Notes: generated by a model not told the origin, from the letters alone. A stretch of 64,000 nt of DNA from Gilvimarinus polysaccharolyticus (GCF_001187555.1 NZ_LFIJ01000001.1:1142169-1206168); one strand, 5' to 3'. Shown: positions 17,315-27,044, counted from the stretch's first letter. Numbers and translations: made by a program.

Positions 17315-19516
17315 TCAGCGATCGGCGGTTACCGACGCTTCAATCGAAATTTGTTTGTTGTCCGGTATCTCTGTGTAAGCCAGTACCGGCATATCTGGCA
17401 AGCTGTGGCGACAAAAGCGCGAAAGCATAGAGCGCAACGGTGCGGCGACTAATAATACCGCGGGCTTACCAGCAGCTTCTTGCTTGTGTGACGCCTCTTG
17501 CAAAGAACGCTGTAGCTTTTCGGCCAGAGCGGGTTCCACATACGCACCGTCATCCGCGCCAGCTTTTTGTGCCTGCACAACGGTATTCAGCAATAACTGT
17601 TCCAGTTCGGGACTTAAAGTGATAACTGGCACGCTAGGCGCCGTCCCCACTATGTTCTGGACGATTTGACGCCCGAGTGCGGCCCGCGCAGCGGCACTCA
17701 AAGCGGCGGGATCTTGACTCTTACTGGGATGGGCCGCCAATGCTTCGGCGATTGATCGCATATCCCGAATGGCGACTTTTTCACGTAATAGGTTTTGCAA
17801 TACTTTAAGCAACGTATTCAGGCTTAGGGTGTTAGGCACCAGCTCCTCAACTAATTTGGGCGACGATTTAGCCAGCATATCCAATAACTTTTGAACGTCT
17901 TCGTGACCCAGCAGCTCGTGTACATGCTGTTGGAGAATTTGGTTTAAGTGAGTTGCCACCACGGTACTGGCGTCGACCACCGTATAGCCTAGGGTTTGGG
18001 CTTGTTCTTTTTGCGAGCTGGCAATCCACACCGCATCTAAGCCAAACGCAGGATCCTGGGTTTTAATGCCTTCAAGTTCGCCAAATACTTGACCCGGGTT
18101 AATCGCCAACTCCCGATCTGGATGCACTTCAGCCTCGGCGGCGGTAACTCCCATTAGCGTTAAGCGATAGCCGTTGGGCACCAGCTCTAGGTTGTCGCGG
18201 ATGTGCACCGTGGGCACCAAAAAGCCCATGTCTTGCGAGAGCTTTTTACGCACGCCTTTAATCCGCCCAAGCAAAGCCCCGCCCTGACTTTTATCCACCA
18301 TAGGAATTAGGCGGTAGCCCACCTCCAGGCCAATAATATCCACCGGCTGAACATCGTCCCAGTTAAGCTCTACCGATTGCTCACCGGGTGGCAAGGCTTT
18401 AGCGTGTTCCGCGATCTGAGCTTGCCCCCCCGCAGCAGGTGCATGAGCTGGGCGGCGGTCGTGACCTTTGGGAATATAATCTTCATCCAAGGCTTCTGGT
18501 TGGCCCTTACGCCAGTGAATATAGTAGGCCAAGGCACCGCATATGGCCGCAAGCCCCAAAAAAGCCACATGCGGCATACCGGGAATTATGCCCATAATAA
18601 ACAAGATTGCCGCGGCTATTATCAGCGCCTTGGGCGAGTCAAACATTTGCGTCAGCACTTGGCTACGCATGTCCTGCGAGCTATTTACCCGAGTCACCAA
18701 AATGGCCGTTGCCGTTGACAGTAATAGCGAGGGTATCTGTGCAACCAAGCCATCACCAATAGTCAGTAACACGTATTTCTCTAGAGCATCAGAAAACTCT
18801 AGACTGTGCTGTACCATACCAATGCCGATACCGCCGATAATGTTAATCGCCAAAATCATAATGCCGGCAATCGCATCACCACGCACAAATTTACTGGCGC
18901 CATCCATTGCACCGTAAAAATCGGCCTCGCTGGCTACGTCTTCCCGGCGACGGCGGGCTTCTTCTTGCTCGATAAGCCCTGCGTTTAAGTCAGCATCAAT
19001 CGCCATCTGTTTACCGGGCATTGCATCCAAGGTAAAACGTGCGCTTACCTCGGAGATCCGCCCTGCACCTTTAGTCACCACCACAAAGTTGATGATCATC
19101 AGGATTAAAAATACGACCAAACCTACGGCGAAATTACCACCAATAACCACCTCACCAAACGATTGAATCACCTTACCGGCGGCATCACCTCCCTCATGTC
19201 CCTTTAAAAGCACCACGCGGGTAGACGCCACGTTGAGCGCCAAACGCATCAAGGTGGCACCCAGCAAAATCGTTGGGAAAGCGGCAAAGTCCAGCGGCCG
19301 CATGGCGTAAATACCCACCAACAACACGACTATAGAAAGCGCAATATTGAATGAGAAGAAGGCGTCCAACAGAAATGCTGGGACAGGTAAAATCATCATG
19401 CCTAGTAGCATGATCAACAATATGGGGATACCGATATTGCCTTGACCAATGCCGCGCAATTGCAGCAAGGCATTCTTGCCGTTTTTTTTGTTAAATTGTC
19501 CGAGTGAAATGGCCAT
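17315..19516 (-). CDS. flhA: Flagellar type III export gate protein FlhA
   Basis: The export-gate membrane protein, 733 aa from the start chosen. It has about eight N-terminal membrane helices (about 20-330) with the conserved FHIPEP-type segment MIINFVVVTKGAGRISEVSA, and a cytoplasmic domain for cargo-chaperone docking (about 360-733). The ATG at 19514-19516 (MAISLGQF) was chosen over an in-frame TTG at 19540. It heads an flhA-flhF-fleN-fliA unit with a weak sigma-54-like element just upstream. Moderately longer than the 692 aa of E. coli FlhA. Confidence 0.96.
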   Translation of the reverse strand: MAISLGQFNKKNGKNALLQLRGIGQGNIGIPILLIMLLGMMILPVPAFLLDAFFSFNIALSIVVLLVGIYAMRPLDFAAFPTILLGATLMRLALNVASTRVVLLKGHEGGDAAGKVIQSFGEVVIGGNFAVGLVVFLILMIINFVVVTKGAGRISEVSARFTLDAMPGKQMAIDADLNAGLIEQEEARRRREDVASEADFYGAMDGASKFVRGDAIAGIMILAINIIGGIGIGMVQHSLEFSDALEKYVLLTIGDGLVAQIPSLLLSTATAILVTRVNSSQDMRSQVLTQMFDSPKALIIAAAILFIMGIIPGMPHVAFLGLAAICGALAYYIHWRKGQPEALDEDYIPKGHDRRPAHAPAAGGQAQIAEHAKALPPGEQSVELNWDDVQPVDIIGLEVGYRLIPMVDKSQGGALLGRIKGVRKKLSQDMGFLVPTVHIRDNLELVPNGYRLTLMGVTAAEAEVHPDRELAINPGQVFGELEGIKTQDPAFGLDAVWIASSQKEQAQTLGYTVVDASTVVATHLNQILQQHVHELLGHEDVQKLLDMLAKSSPKLVEELVPNTLSLNTLLKVLQNLLREKVAIRDMRSIAEALAAHPSKSQDPAALSAAARAALGRQIVQNIVGTAPSVPVITLSPELEQLLLNTVVQAQKAGADDGAYVEPALAEKLQRSLQEASHKQEAAGKPAVLLVAAPLRSMLSRFCRHSLPDMPVLAYTEIPDNKQISIEASVTADR

Positions 19517-19560
19517 GTGTACGGTTTCTTGACGCCCCAAGTGATTTACACCTGGGGTAT

Positions 19561-19576
19561 CGCAAGATCCGTACCC
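19561..19576 (-). promoter_or_regulatory. Weak sigma-54-like element upstream of flhA
   Basis: Minus strand GGGTACGGATCTTGCG: GG and GC are exactly 10 nt apart, but the -24 box reads GGGTAC instead of TGGCAC. The predicted start is near 19551, 35 nt before flhA. In Pseudomonas flhA is a FleQ/sigma-54 target. Confidence 0.5.
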
Positions 19577-19619
19577 GTTTTAGCAAATAACCGTAAACTT
19601 TCGAATAACAGCTTATTTA

Positions 19620-20753
19620 TTAATCGTATTGTAAGTCGCGCGGTACGTTAATCCGAGGGTACTGCGGCCGCTCACCACGGCCCCGGCGGTAATTACGCAA
19701 ACCAAATACATAAGCCAACACTTGGGCAACCGCGACGTACAGGCCGGTAGGAATCGTTTCGTCGATATCTGTGGTGTGAAAAATCGAGCGTGCTAACATC
19801 GGCGACTCGATAATTTCAATCCCGTGTGCCTTGGCTATTTCGCGTATTTTAAAAGCGGTTTGATCCCCACCCTTTGCCACCATAATCGGCGTGGCCATTT
19901 TTTCGGGATCATATTTAAGGGCCACCGCATAGTGCGTCGGGTTAGTTATCACCACGTCAGCCTCGGGCACTTGCGACATCATTCGGCGCTGCGCCATTTC
20001 GCGCTGTAACTGCCTAATCCGGCCTTTAACTTCAGGCTTACCTTCACTGTCTTTACTCTCGTCTTTTATTTCCTGACGCGACATTTTTAATTTTTTACTG
20101 TGATCGGCAATCTGAAACGGCACATCAATTAATGCGATTATGATGGTTGCCGCCGCCATAATAATTGTGGTGACGCCACTAATATGTAACGACTCAGCCA
20201 CTCCCATGCGCGTTTCTTCGCCAGCCAGCTGTAAAATGTCTTGCTGCCACACTTTAAGTGCAAAAATAGCAGCAAACATAATCGTAATGACTTTGCCCAA
20301 AGCTTTAAGCAGCTCGACCAGCGCCTTAAAAGCAAACATTCGCTTAAGGCCTGCGCCAAGACTCATGCGGCTCATTTTGGGCGCCATAGCTTTAGCGCTT
20401 AGCAGCCAACCACCCAACGCAATAGGCCCCACAACAGAGGCAATTAACAGCACCAAAAATAACGGGATAAGTGAGAATAGTCCCTCGGCAAAAGAGCTGG
20501 CTAGATGAGCAATCATCGCTTCGGGGTCGAACACTTCGGTACGACTAAGAGTGAAGTTGTGTCGTGTGAGCCCCATAATGCTGCCAGAGATCGACTCGGC
20601 AAAGGTATAAAGGCCAATGCTTCCTGCGAGTAAAATAAAGCTTGACGTCAAATCACGCGAGCGCGGTATTTGACCGTCCTCCCGTGCTTTCTCAAGTTTT
20701 CGCGGGGTTGCCTCTTCTGTCTTTTCCTGACTGCTCTCACCAGCTTCGGCCAT
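19620..20753 (-). CDS. flhB: Flagellar export switch protein FlhB
   Basis: The membrane protein that switches export from rod/hook to filament substrates. 377 aa, four membrane helices within about 35-215 and a cytoplasmic autocleavage domain. The self-cleavage site NPTH is at 271-274 (cut after N271). The C-terminal 25 residues are rich in Arg and Tyr. Its ATG shares one base with the fliR stop (TAATG), so it is the last gene of fliLMNOPQR-flhB. Confidence 0.97.
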   Translation of the reverse strand: MAEAGESSQEKTEEATPRKLEKAREDGQIPRSRDLTSSFILLAGSIGLYTFAESISGSIMGLTRHNFTLSRTEVFDPEAMIAHLASSFAEGLFSLIPLFLVLLIASVVGPIALGGWLLSAKAMAPKMSRMSLGAGLKRMFAFKALVELLKALGKVITIMFAAIFALKVWQQDILQLAGEETRMGVAESLHISGVTTIIMAAATIIIALIDVPFQIADHSKKLKMSRQEIKDESKDSEGKPEVKGRIRQLQREMAQRRMMSQVPEADVVITNPTHYAVALKYDPEKMATPIMVAKGGDQTAFKIREIAKAHGIEIIESPMLARSIFHTTDIDETIPTGLYVAVAQVLAYVFGLRNYRRGRGERPQYPRINVPRDLQYD

Positions 20754-21535
20754 TAGGGGAGCCTCAAAAGCTGTTCAGAAAAAATGGCCGCAGCGTTAAA
20801 AATAGAGCGGAAGTACGGCACAAACGCGGTTAGGCTCAGCCACATAAAAATTAAACCAAACACTAACGCGATCGGAAACCCGACGGTAAAAACATTAATT
20901 TGCGGTGCCGATCGATTCATGGTCCCAAATGCCATATTGATAACTAACAAGGCAGTAAACAGCGGCAGAACAAACACCAAGGCTGCGCTAAACATCCACG
21001 AGCCCATACCTACAATCATCCAAATGGCGTCATACCCTAATCCGGTACCGATGGGGATACTGGTAAAGCTGCGCACCACTAGGTCGATCACCAACAAATG
21101 GCCGTTAAAGATTAAAAATAATACGGTCGATAACAGCAAATAAAATTGCGATAACACCGTAACAGAAATGCCGTTACTCGGATCGTTCATCGAAGCGAAG
21201 CCCAAGCCCATTTTCATCGCCACCAGCTGCCCGGACAACACAAAAATATGCAGCACCACCTGAAAAACAAACCCCAACGACAACCCCACCAACACTTCTT
21301 GCATCACACGCAACATGGCCGGAACACCCAGCAGCTCAATCGCGGGGGCCGAAGCTAACATAGGACTTACGAGCATTGTAACCAACAGCGCCAACAGTAT
21401 CCTCACTCGCGCCGGCACGGTGCGAGCGCCAATAATGGGTACCGCCATAAACATCGCGCCAATGCGAATAAACGGCCACAGATATTGACCAATAAATTGA
21501 TAAAGCGCTGTCTCACTGAGTGCCAGAGGCTCCAT
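20753..21535 (-). CDS. fliR: Flagellar export protein FliR
   Basis: An export-gate integral membrane protein, 260 aa, with six hydrophobic segments. Segments such as PFIRIGAMFMAVPIIGAR and FASMNDPSNGISVTVLSQFY are family hallmarks. It follows fliQ by 4 nt and overlaps flhB by one base. Works with FliP and FliQ in the helical gate complex. Confidence 0.96.
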   Translation of the reverse strand: MEPLALSETALYQFIGQYLWPFIRIGAMFMAVPIIGARTVPARVRILLALLVTMLVSPMLASAPAIELLGVPAMLRVMQEVLVGLSLGFVFQVVLHIFVLSGQLVAMKMGLGFASMNDPSNGISVTVLSQFYLLLSTVLFLIFNGHLLVIDLVVRSFTSIPIGTGLGYDAIWMIVGMGSWMFSAALVFVLPLFTALLVINMAFGTMNRSAPQINVFTVGFPIALVFGLIFMWLSLTAFVPYFRSIFNAAAIFSEQLLRLP

Positions 21536-21539
21536 TGTG

Positions 21540-21809
21540 CTAGCCTATTAACTGCGGTATGGCGTTGAAGAGACGATTAAATAAATCGCTAAGGCGAATT
21601 ACCATCCAAGGCCCGGCCACCATAATGGTAATTAACATCACAATAAGGCGCGGCAAAAAACTCAAGGTTTGCTCGTTAATTTGTGTCGCGGCCTGAAACA
21701 TACTCACAACCAAACCAACCATCAAGCTTGGCCCGACAATAACCAATACGATTAAAATCGTTAAGTACAAACCATCGGCAAACAAGCTAAGTGCTATCTC
21801 GGGCGTCAT
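21540..21809 (-). CDS. fliQ: Flagellar export protein FliQ
   Basis: A small export-gate subunit of 89 aa with two membrane helices (about 15-40 and 50-75). LMVGLVVSMFQAATQINEQT is the conserved segment. It sits 8 nt after fliP in the usual PQR order. Confidence 0.97.
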   Translation of the reverse strand: MTPEIALSLFADGLYLTILIVLVIVGPSLMVGLVVSMFQAATQINEQTLSFLPRLIVMLITIMVAGPWMVIRLSDLFNRLFNAIPQLIG

Positions 21810-21817
21810 GTGTCCTC

Positions 21818-22675
21818 CTACACCCCAAAGCTTGCGGCCAAGGTGCCAATAATCATGGCCCAGCCATCGACTAACACAAACAGCATGATTTTAAACGGCA
21901 ATGAAACAATTAACGGCGACAGCATCATCATCCCCATCGCCATCAAGACGCTGGCTACAACAATATCGATTACTAAAAAAGGAATAAATATAATAAAACC
22001 AATTTGAAATGCGGTTTTTAATTCACTGGTTACAAAAGCCGGCACCAGTATTGAAAACGGAGTATCTTGCGGCGTGGCAATCGGCTCGTTGCCGGCAATG
22101 CCGACAAACAACGCAATATCGCTTTCACGGGTTTGCGCCAACATAAAACTGTGGAATGGCTCGGCAGCCGAGGCCAGCGCCTGTTGTGCATTAACTTGCC
22201 CGTTAATGTAAGGCTGCAAGGCATTAGCGTTAACTTGCTCAAATACCGGCTTCATAATAAAGATTGTTAAAAATAACGACAGGCCTATTAGTATCTGATT
22301 AGACGGCGACTGCTGCAACCCGAGCGCTTGACGTAAAATTGAAAACACAATAATAATTCGAGTGAATGATGTCACCATCATTAACAATGCAGGCAAAAAA
22401 GTCAGCATCGTCATGATGCCAAGAATTTGTAGGGTTACCGAATACTCTTCGCTGCCATCGGCATTGGTTAACACCGTAAAAGCTGGCAAGCCAGGGATCG
22501 CTGGCAATGCACTAGCGGCAATATCGGTAGGTTGCGCAGGTGTTGGCTCCAGAGTGCTGGCTTGTTGCGCTTGCACTTGGGTGCTTATCAATAATGGCGC
22601 AAGGAGCAAAAACAACAACGCCTGACGACAAAAAAAGCGTAAAGAAAACAATCTTAGCAACCAACTAACGCTCAT
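21818..22675 (-). CDS. fliP: Flagellar export protein FliP
   Basis: The core export-gate protein, 285 aa from the start chosen. An N-terminal signal-like segment ([20 protein letters not shown], ending in STQVQAQQ) is followed by four membrane helices; [20 protein letters not shown] and [14 protein letters not shown] are typical. The ATG at 22673-22675 is preceded by AAGG at 8 nt; a second ATG lies two codons upstream. The gene starts inside fliO, an 11-nt overlap. Confidence 0.96.
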   Translation of the reverse strand: MSVSWLLRLFSLRFFCRQALLFLLLAPLLISTQVQAQQASTLEPTPAQPTDIAASALPAIPGLPAFTVLTNADGSEEYSVTLQILGIMTMLTFLPALLMMVTSFTRIIIVFSILRQALGLQQSPSNQILIGLSLFLTIFIMKPVFEQVNANALQPYINGQVNAQQALASAAEPFHSFMLAQTRESDIALFVGIAGNEPIATPQDTPFSILVPAFVTSELKTAFQIGFIIFIPFLVIDIVVASVLMAMGMMMLSPLIVSLPFKIMLFVLVDGWAMIIGTLAASFGV

Positions 22676-23240
22676 GGTCATGCCCTTGTTTATCATTATT
22701 ACTGGCATATTTTGAATCTGTCTTTACGCCTGACTCAGGATCCAAGCTGGCCCCCTGCCCCCGCATAATACGCATAAGTTTTTGACTAAAATCCGAGCTC
22801 GCGCTGCCATCGACTTTGATAGCAGGTTCATCAAACACATGCAGCTGATTAATACTTTGTGCGGTCACACCCAACAAAATTTGGGTGTTGGCTATATCGA
22901 CTACCAATAGGCGCTCGCGGGTGCCTAATGCCAAAGAAGCGACAACCTTCATATCGCCAGTGCGCGACCAACCACTTGCACCTGCGCGTTTTGCAAACCA
23001 AGCAAGGCCTAAAATTAACGCAATTATACCCAGCAAACCAAGCAGTACAGACAATATGGTTTCTGGGCCAACTGGGTTGATCGCAGCGCTCGAGGCAATG
23101 GTTGTTGCAACGGGTGAGGTGCTCGCCGTTAATGCCGCGTCATCAACCGAGTTGGCAGCCGCGACAAGTGTTAACGGCATGCTGCCGGCCAAAAACAAAC
23201 CGACTCCGGCGGTTAAAAATAATATTTTTTTTTGCCTCAT
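22665..23240 (-). CDS. fliO: Flagellar assembly protein FliO
   Basis: A membrane protein that helps FliP fold and assemble. 191 aa with an N-terminal signal-like helix (about 4-28), a second membrane helix (about 60-80, [21 protein letters not shown]) and a small cytoplasmic domain ([20 protein letters not shown]). The C-terminus is charged ([10 protein letters not shown]). The ATG at 23238-23240, one base after the fliN stop, is preferred; a longer start at 23282 within fliN has no better ribosome site. Confidence 0.92.
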   Translation of the reverse strand: MRQKKILFLTAGVGLFLAGSMPLTLVAAANSVDDAALTASTSPVATTIASSAAINPVGPETILSVLLGLLGIIALILGLAWFAKRAGASGWSRTGDMKVVASLALGTRERLLVVDIANTQILLGVTAQSINQLHVFDEPAIKVDGSASSDFSQKLMRIMRGQGASLDPESGVKTDSKYASNNDKQGHDHER

Positions 23241-23241
23241 A

Positions 23242-23682
23242 CTAACGCAACTTTTTAATACGTTCAGAGGGGCTAATGACATCGGTCATACGGATGCCAA
23301 ACTTTTCATTTACCACCACCACTTCACCGTGGGCAATCAAAGTGCCATTGACTTTGACGTCCAACGGCTCCCCGGCCAAACGGTCGAGTTCGATAACCGA
23401 GCCTTGGTTTAATTGCAGCAAATTACGAATTGTAATAGCGGTGCTGCCTACCTCCATAGAGATATTTACCGGAATATCCAAGATTAAATCTAGTTCAGGT
23501 CCAAGCTCTCGGGGCGAACCCTCACTCTCTAATTCATCAAGGGCTAATGCACCACTGTCAGAGGCGGTAGAATCGACAATATCATCCACGGTTTCTTGCT
23601 CTTCCATGGCAGCAGCCCACTCATCGGCCATCGCCTGTTGGTCTAGCTCTTCACTGCCTTCTGTTTCGATATCATCTGCCAT
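23242..23682 (-). CDS. fliN: Flagellar motor switch protein FliN
   Basis: C-ring component of 146 aa. An acidic N-terminal half (about 1-60) precedes the SpoA domain (about 65-140) with LDIPVNISMEVGSTAITIRN and GTLIAHGEVVVVNEKFGIR. The start at 23680-23682 follows AAGGAGG by 5 nt and overlaps the end of fliM by 11 nt. It forms the lower C-ring with FliM. Confidence 0.97.
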   Translation of the reverse strand: MADDIETEGSEELDQQAMADEWAAAMEEQETVDDIVDSTASDSGALALDELESEGSPRELGPELDLILDIPVNISMEVGSTAITIRNLLQLNQGSVIELDRLAGEPLDVKVNGTLIAHGEVVVVNEKFGIRMTDVISPSERIKKLR

Positions 23683-24679
23683 TGGGGCCTCCTTCGGCGA
23701 CACTAACATTGTGTGCACTGCTATGATCAATAAATTCTTTAACTTTTAGTGCCAGATTGCCTTTATGCTGACCCAGCTCGGTTCGAAACACCGGCACCCC
23801 GTTAGCGGTGAGCACTTGATGAGGCGGAAACTCAACCGGAATAATGTCTCCTGCTTCTAGATCAACAATATCGCGCAAGGTGATCTCGCGGTTAACCACT
23901 TCACACTCAAGCTCAACCTTTGCCGACAACACATCTTCGCGCAGCGCCTTGACCCAGCGGTCATCTTTTTCATCTGAGTCACTCTGCAAACCCGCGTCAA
24001 GCACCTCGCGGATTGGCTCAATCATTGAGTACGGAATGGTTAAGTGCATTTCACCACCACCGCCATCCAGCTCGATATGAAAGGTGCTCACCACTACCAC
24101 TTCACTGGGGCTCACGATATTTGCAAGCGATGGGTTAACCTCAGAATTAATGTATTCAAATTCAATCGGCATAACGGCTTTCCAAGCTTCGCTTAAATCG
24201 ATAAACACTTGGTTCAGCACCATCTGCACAACACGTAACTCAGTTGGCGTAAACTCGCGCCCTTCAATTTTTGCATGGCGACCGTCACCACCAAAAAAAT
24301 TATCTACCAACTTAAAGACTAAACGAGCATCTAGTATGATCAGTGCTGTGCCTCGTAACGGCCGAAACTTGACCATATTGAGGCTGGTGGGCACATACAA
24401 GGTGTGAACGTATTCCCCAAACTTTTGGATATTGATTCCGCCTACGGATACATCAGCCGTGCGCCGTAGCATGTTAAACATGCTAATGCGGGTGTAACGA
24501 GCAAAGCGCTCATTAATCATTTCGAGTGTTGGCATCCGACCGCGAACGATCCGATCTTGGCTGGTTAGATCGTACGATCGGACCTCACCGGGCTCTAAGT
24601 CATTATCGGTATCTATTTCGCCATCATCGACGCCATGCAACAACGCATCGATTTCATCTTGTGTCAGTAAGTCTTGCAC
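23672..24679 (-). CDS. fliM: Flagellar motor switch protein FliM
   Basis: The C-ring protein that binds CheY-P, 335 aa. The CheY-binding N-terminal peptide is DLLTQDEIDALLHGV (residues 3-17), then the middle domain (about 45-235, with GGINIQKFGEYV) and the C-terminal SpoA domain (about 250-320). It starts 11 nt after the fliL stop. The N-terminal peptide resembles the repeated motif in CheA of the same cluster. Confidence 0.97.
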   Translation of the reverse strand: MQDLLTQDEIDALLHGVDDGEIDTDNDLEPGEVRSYDLTSQDRIVRGRMPTLEMINERFARYTRISMFNMLRRTADVSVGGINIQKFGEYVHTLYVPTSLNMVKFRPLRGTALIILDARLVFKLVDNFFGGDGRHAKIEGREFTPTELRVVQMVLNQVFIDLSEAWKAVMPIEFEYINSEVNPSLANIVSPSEVVVVSTFHIELDGGGGEMHLTIPYSMIEPIREVLDAGLQSDSDEKDDRWVKALREDVLSAKVELECEVVNREITLRDIVDLEAGDIIPVEFPPHQVLTANGVPVFRTELGQHKGNLALKVKEFIDHSSAHNVSVAEGGPNGR

Positions 24680-24690
24680 CTGGCTCGCCT

Positions 24691-25251
24691 CTATTGCAGC
24701 ACTAAATTAGTAAACAATACCTGCTCGATGACCGGCTCTCCGGTTTCCGCTTGCAGTACTTCGCGCACCGTATTTAAAGCTTGTTGGCGCAGTAACTCTT
24801 TGCCTTCTGGGGTTTGCAGCTCGGGGTAGATTTGGCCGCGCAGCAAAATCACCAACGAGTTTCTAATAGCTGGCATGTGCAGCTCTATATCGCCGATGGC
24901 ACTGTTGTCGCGCAGCATTAAGCTCATTTCGACCTGCATAAAACGCTGCCGACCACGAACTTCAAAGCTGGTAACAAATTCGGGTTTGAGCGGAAAGTAA
25001 ATCGCGGCCTCACGGGCAGGCTCTTCCGCCTCTGAGCCCTCATCGGCAGTTATCGCCGCATCCGGGCCACTCTCGGTATCGGTATCTGAACCCGACAACA
25101 CCCACAGTGTGGCCGCCACGGAAACGCCCACCAACACCAGTAGCGCTAGCGCTAGCGCTAAAATGATCCACTTTTTTTTATTTTTCGCCGGTGCTGCCGC
25201 CTCGTCTTGCTCGCCGTCTGCTTCGGTGTTTTCGAGATCGTTTTCTGCCAT
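24691..25251 (-). CDS. fliL: Flagellar basal body-associated protein FliL
   Basis: A single-pass inner-membrane protein near the stator, 186 aa. An acidic N-terminus (1-22) precedes a KNKKK stop signal and the membrane helix (about 28-53), then a periplasmic stomatin-like domain. The helix contains LALALALL encoded by three exact copies of a hexanucleotide (25142-25159). First gene of the fliLMNOPQR-flhB operon, 30 nt after a sigma-54 promoter start. Confidence 0.96.
   Translation of the reverse strand: MAENDLENTEADGEQDEAAAPAKNKKKWIILALALALLVLVGVSVAATLWVLSGSDTDTESGPDAAITADEGSEAEEPAREAAIYFPLKPEFVTSFEVRGRQRFMQVEMSLMLRDNSAIGDIELHMPAIRNSLVILLRGQIYPELQTPEGKELLRQQALNTVREVLQAETGEPVIEQVLFTNLVLQ
25142..25159. 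repeat. Three exact tandem hexamers AGCGCT in fliL
   Basis: AGCGCT x3 directly encodes alternating Leu-Ala in the FliL membrane helix. Gain or loss of one unit would remain in frame. Confidence 0.8.
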
Positions 25252-25290
25252 GTCAAATATCCGTCATCTGCGTTGTTCTGTAAGGCTACG

Positions 25291-25306
25291 AGCAATAGCC
25301 GTGCCA
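25291..25306 (-). promoter_or_regulatory. Sigma-54 promoter of fliL operon
   Basis: Minus strand TGGCACGGCTATTGCT matches the TGGCAC-N5-TTGCW consensus completely, with GG and GC 10 nt apart. Predicted start near 25281, 30 nt before fliL. Confidence 0.85.
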
Positions 25307-25405
25307 TGCAAGATAACACAGCTTGAGCCGCTAGAGATCAATGCCCAAAGCGATCATTACAAGTAGATCAAGTAAGTTCAAGCAGACAAGATAGATCACA
25401 CGCAA

Positions 25406-25430
25406 AAACGGGTAGCTAGGCTACCCGTTT
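25406..25430 (-). terminator. Intrinsic terminator after fliK
   Basis: A perfect 11-bp stem (25406-25416 with 25420-25430, loop 3 nt) is followed on the minus strand by TTTTT when the pairing T's are included. It ends fliK 50 nt after the stop and isolates it from fliL. Confidence 0.85.
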
Positions 25431-25479
25431 AGGAAGGACAAGCTAAGATGCTTATCGCGAGAAAATAGGGCTACCGACG

Positions 25480-26955
25480 TTAGGCATACTGATCTATTAA
25501 CGACACAACCCCTAGCTGACCAACACTACCGGCCAAAGATCGCTCATCATCAGACATATCAGTAGTGCCTGCCTGCCCGCCGCTCGAGTGACCAGAGCCG
25601 CCCTCATCGCCAGCCCGAGAATCAGACTCTGCAAATGAACGCTGGTCAGACACATCAACATCCACTTGAGTCATACCCTGCTCAGCGAGCATTTCACGCA
25701 GCCGCGCCGAGTGCTGATCCAGTGCTTCGCGCACCACCGGCTGAGCGCTAGCGAAACTAACGTGGGCCTGATCGTTTTGGATTGTCACCCGTACATGAAT
25801 CTTCCCTAGATCAGGTGGGTCGAGACGCAAATCGGCACTGGTAATGTTTTGCTTGGCCATCCAAAGTACTTTCTGGCCTACCGCATCGCCCCACCCGTTT
25901 TGATTAAAACCCGGCAACATCTGCGAGGCTACCCGTGGCGCCGATGGTGAAGCTAAAGTGCGGTTCGCCAACCCTAATGATTCTGTTAACGAGGTGATAC
26001 TACTCGCGGTGGGGCGCTCGACCGACTCGGAGCGGCCCGCCAGCAAATTGTGCAGCTTGGCCGTCTCTAATAGCGCGCCCTGCTCACGTTGGCCGTCTAA
26101 ACTTAATGGGGTATCTTTAGTCGCCATCAACTGAGGTTGGGCTGGCTCCATTAAACCCAATGTGGCGGCACTGTCTTTACTGCCATCGGCACTCACAGTG
26201 GCCGAGCTTGTGGCCGAATTAACCGCCGTTAATGCCTGTTTCAAGCTCGTTTGCAGCCCATCCAGACGACCAGCCAGCGACTCAGCGCTTGGGCCCGCGG
26301 TTTTTGCTCCCACGTTAAGCTGATCACTCAGCCAAGCCGCCAACTCAGGTGGAACCTGCCCAGACTCCACAGCTTGCTCAACCTGGGCCATTATCGATTC
26401 AACACTGGCGCCCGCCTGAGCTTGGTCAGTTAACGATTGCAACAGCGCCATCAACTGCTCTCGCAGCTGCGGGTCAAGTCGCTCCATAATCGCACTTAAG
26501 GACTCATCGCCAAGTCCGCTGTCGGCGCGATCGGCCAATTCGTCTAACACCTGAGCTTGAGTTGCCGTGGGCAGCGCCTCAATCACTTCACGCTGTTCTG
26601 GCTCTAAGCTCTCTAGTGTGTCTTGTTGGCGCGGACTTAAATTTGCCTGAGACTCATGCCGAGCCGCACGAGTATCGGCCAATTGCGCAGCACGTTCCTG
26701 AGCATTCGCCCTACTCTCCAGCTGGCGGGCTTGCCGATCATCATTCGTTGCCATCTGTTGCTGATTGCGATCTACACGAGAGTCAGCTAGCTCGCTAGTA
26801 TCCGGCCGGTTACTGCGTATATCTTTATAGGCGGTATTGAGCGATTCGCTAAACAGCTGCGCGTCGCGACTGGCATCTACCCGCGTCTGAGTACTCTGTA
26901 CTGCGCCTTGCGGACGTAACAGCATGCTGAGAAGTGTCGGTTCATTCGTTGCCAT
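25480..26955 (-). CDS. fliK: Flagellar hook-length control protein FliK
   Basis: The exported molecular ruler that triggers the FlhB switch. 491 aa. The N-terminal 300 residues are Gln/Ala/Ser-rich and poorly conserved (as in all FliK); the C-terminal Flg_hook domain (about 375-460) includes LRLDPPDLGKIHVRVTIQN and VREALDQHSARLREMLAEQGM. The extreme C-terminus is Gly/Ser-rich. The ATG at 26953-26955 follows AGGAG by 6 nt. It has its own sigma-54 promoter and terminator. Confidence 0.94.
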   Translation of the reverse strand: MATNEPTLLSMLLRPQGAVQSTQTRVDASRDAQLFSESLNTAYKDIRSNRPDTSELADSRVDRNQQQMATNDDRQARQLESRANAQERAAQLADTRAARHESQANLSPRQQDTLESLEPEQREVIEALPTATQAQVLDELADRADSGLGDESLSAIMERLDPQLREQLMALLQSLTDQAQAGASVESIMAQVEQAVESGQVPPELAAWLSDQLNVGAKTAGPSAESLAGRLDGLQTSLKQALTAVNSATSSATVSADGSKDSAATLGLMEPAQPQLMATKDTPLSLDGQREQGALLETAKLHNLLAGRSESVERPTASSITSLTESLGLANRTLASPSAPRVASQMLPGFNQNGWGDAVGQKVLWMAKQNITSADLRLDPPDLGKIHVRVTIQNDQAHVSFASAQPVVREALDQHSARLREMLAEQGMTQVDVDVSDQRSFAESDSRAGDEGGSGHSSGGQAGTTDMSDDERSLAGSVGQLGVVSLIDQYA

Positions 26956-26976
26956 GAGTGCTCCTGTAAGCCATGG

Positions 26977-26994
26977 GCGGCAAGCATTTGCCGC
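26977..26994. repeat. GCGGCAA/TTGCCGC hairpin in the fliK leader
   Basis: Seven-bp arms GCGGCAA (26977-26983) and TTGCCGC (26988-26994) with a 4-nt loop, in the transcribed leader between the sigma-54 promoter and the fliK ribosome site. The same arms recur at 54656 and 57816. Confidence 0.6.
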
Positions 26995-27026
26995 TTGCGA
27001 ACAAAATTTTTACTACAGGGTGTGAA

Positions 27027-27044
27027 TAGCAAACACAGTGCCAA
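27027..27044 (-). promoter_or_regulatory. Sigma-54 promoter of fliK
   Basis: Minus strand TTGGCACTGTGTTTGCTA matches the consensus completely with GG and GC 10 nt apart. Start predicted near 27017, about 60 nt before fliK. Confidence 0.85.

Noticed and set aside
23276-23749. 157-codon open frame on the plus strand opposite fliN
   Set aside because: Antisense shadow of fliN/fliM; Ser-rich composition and no promoter or ribosome site.
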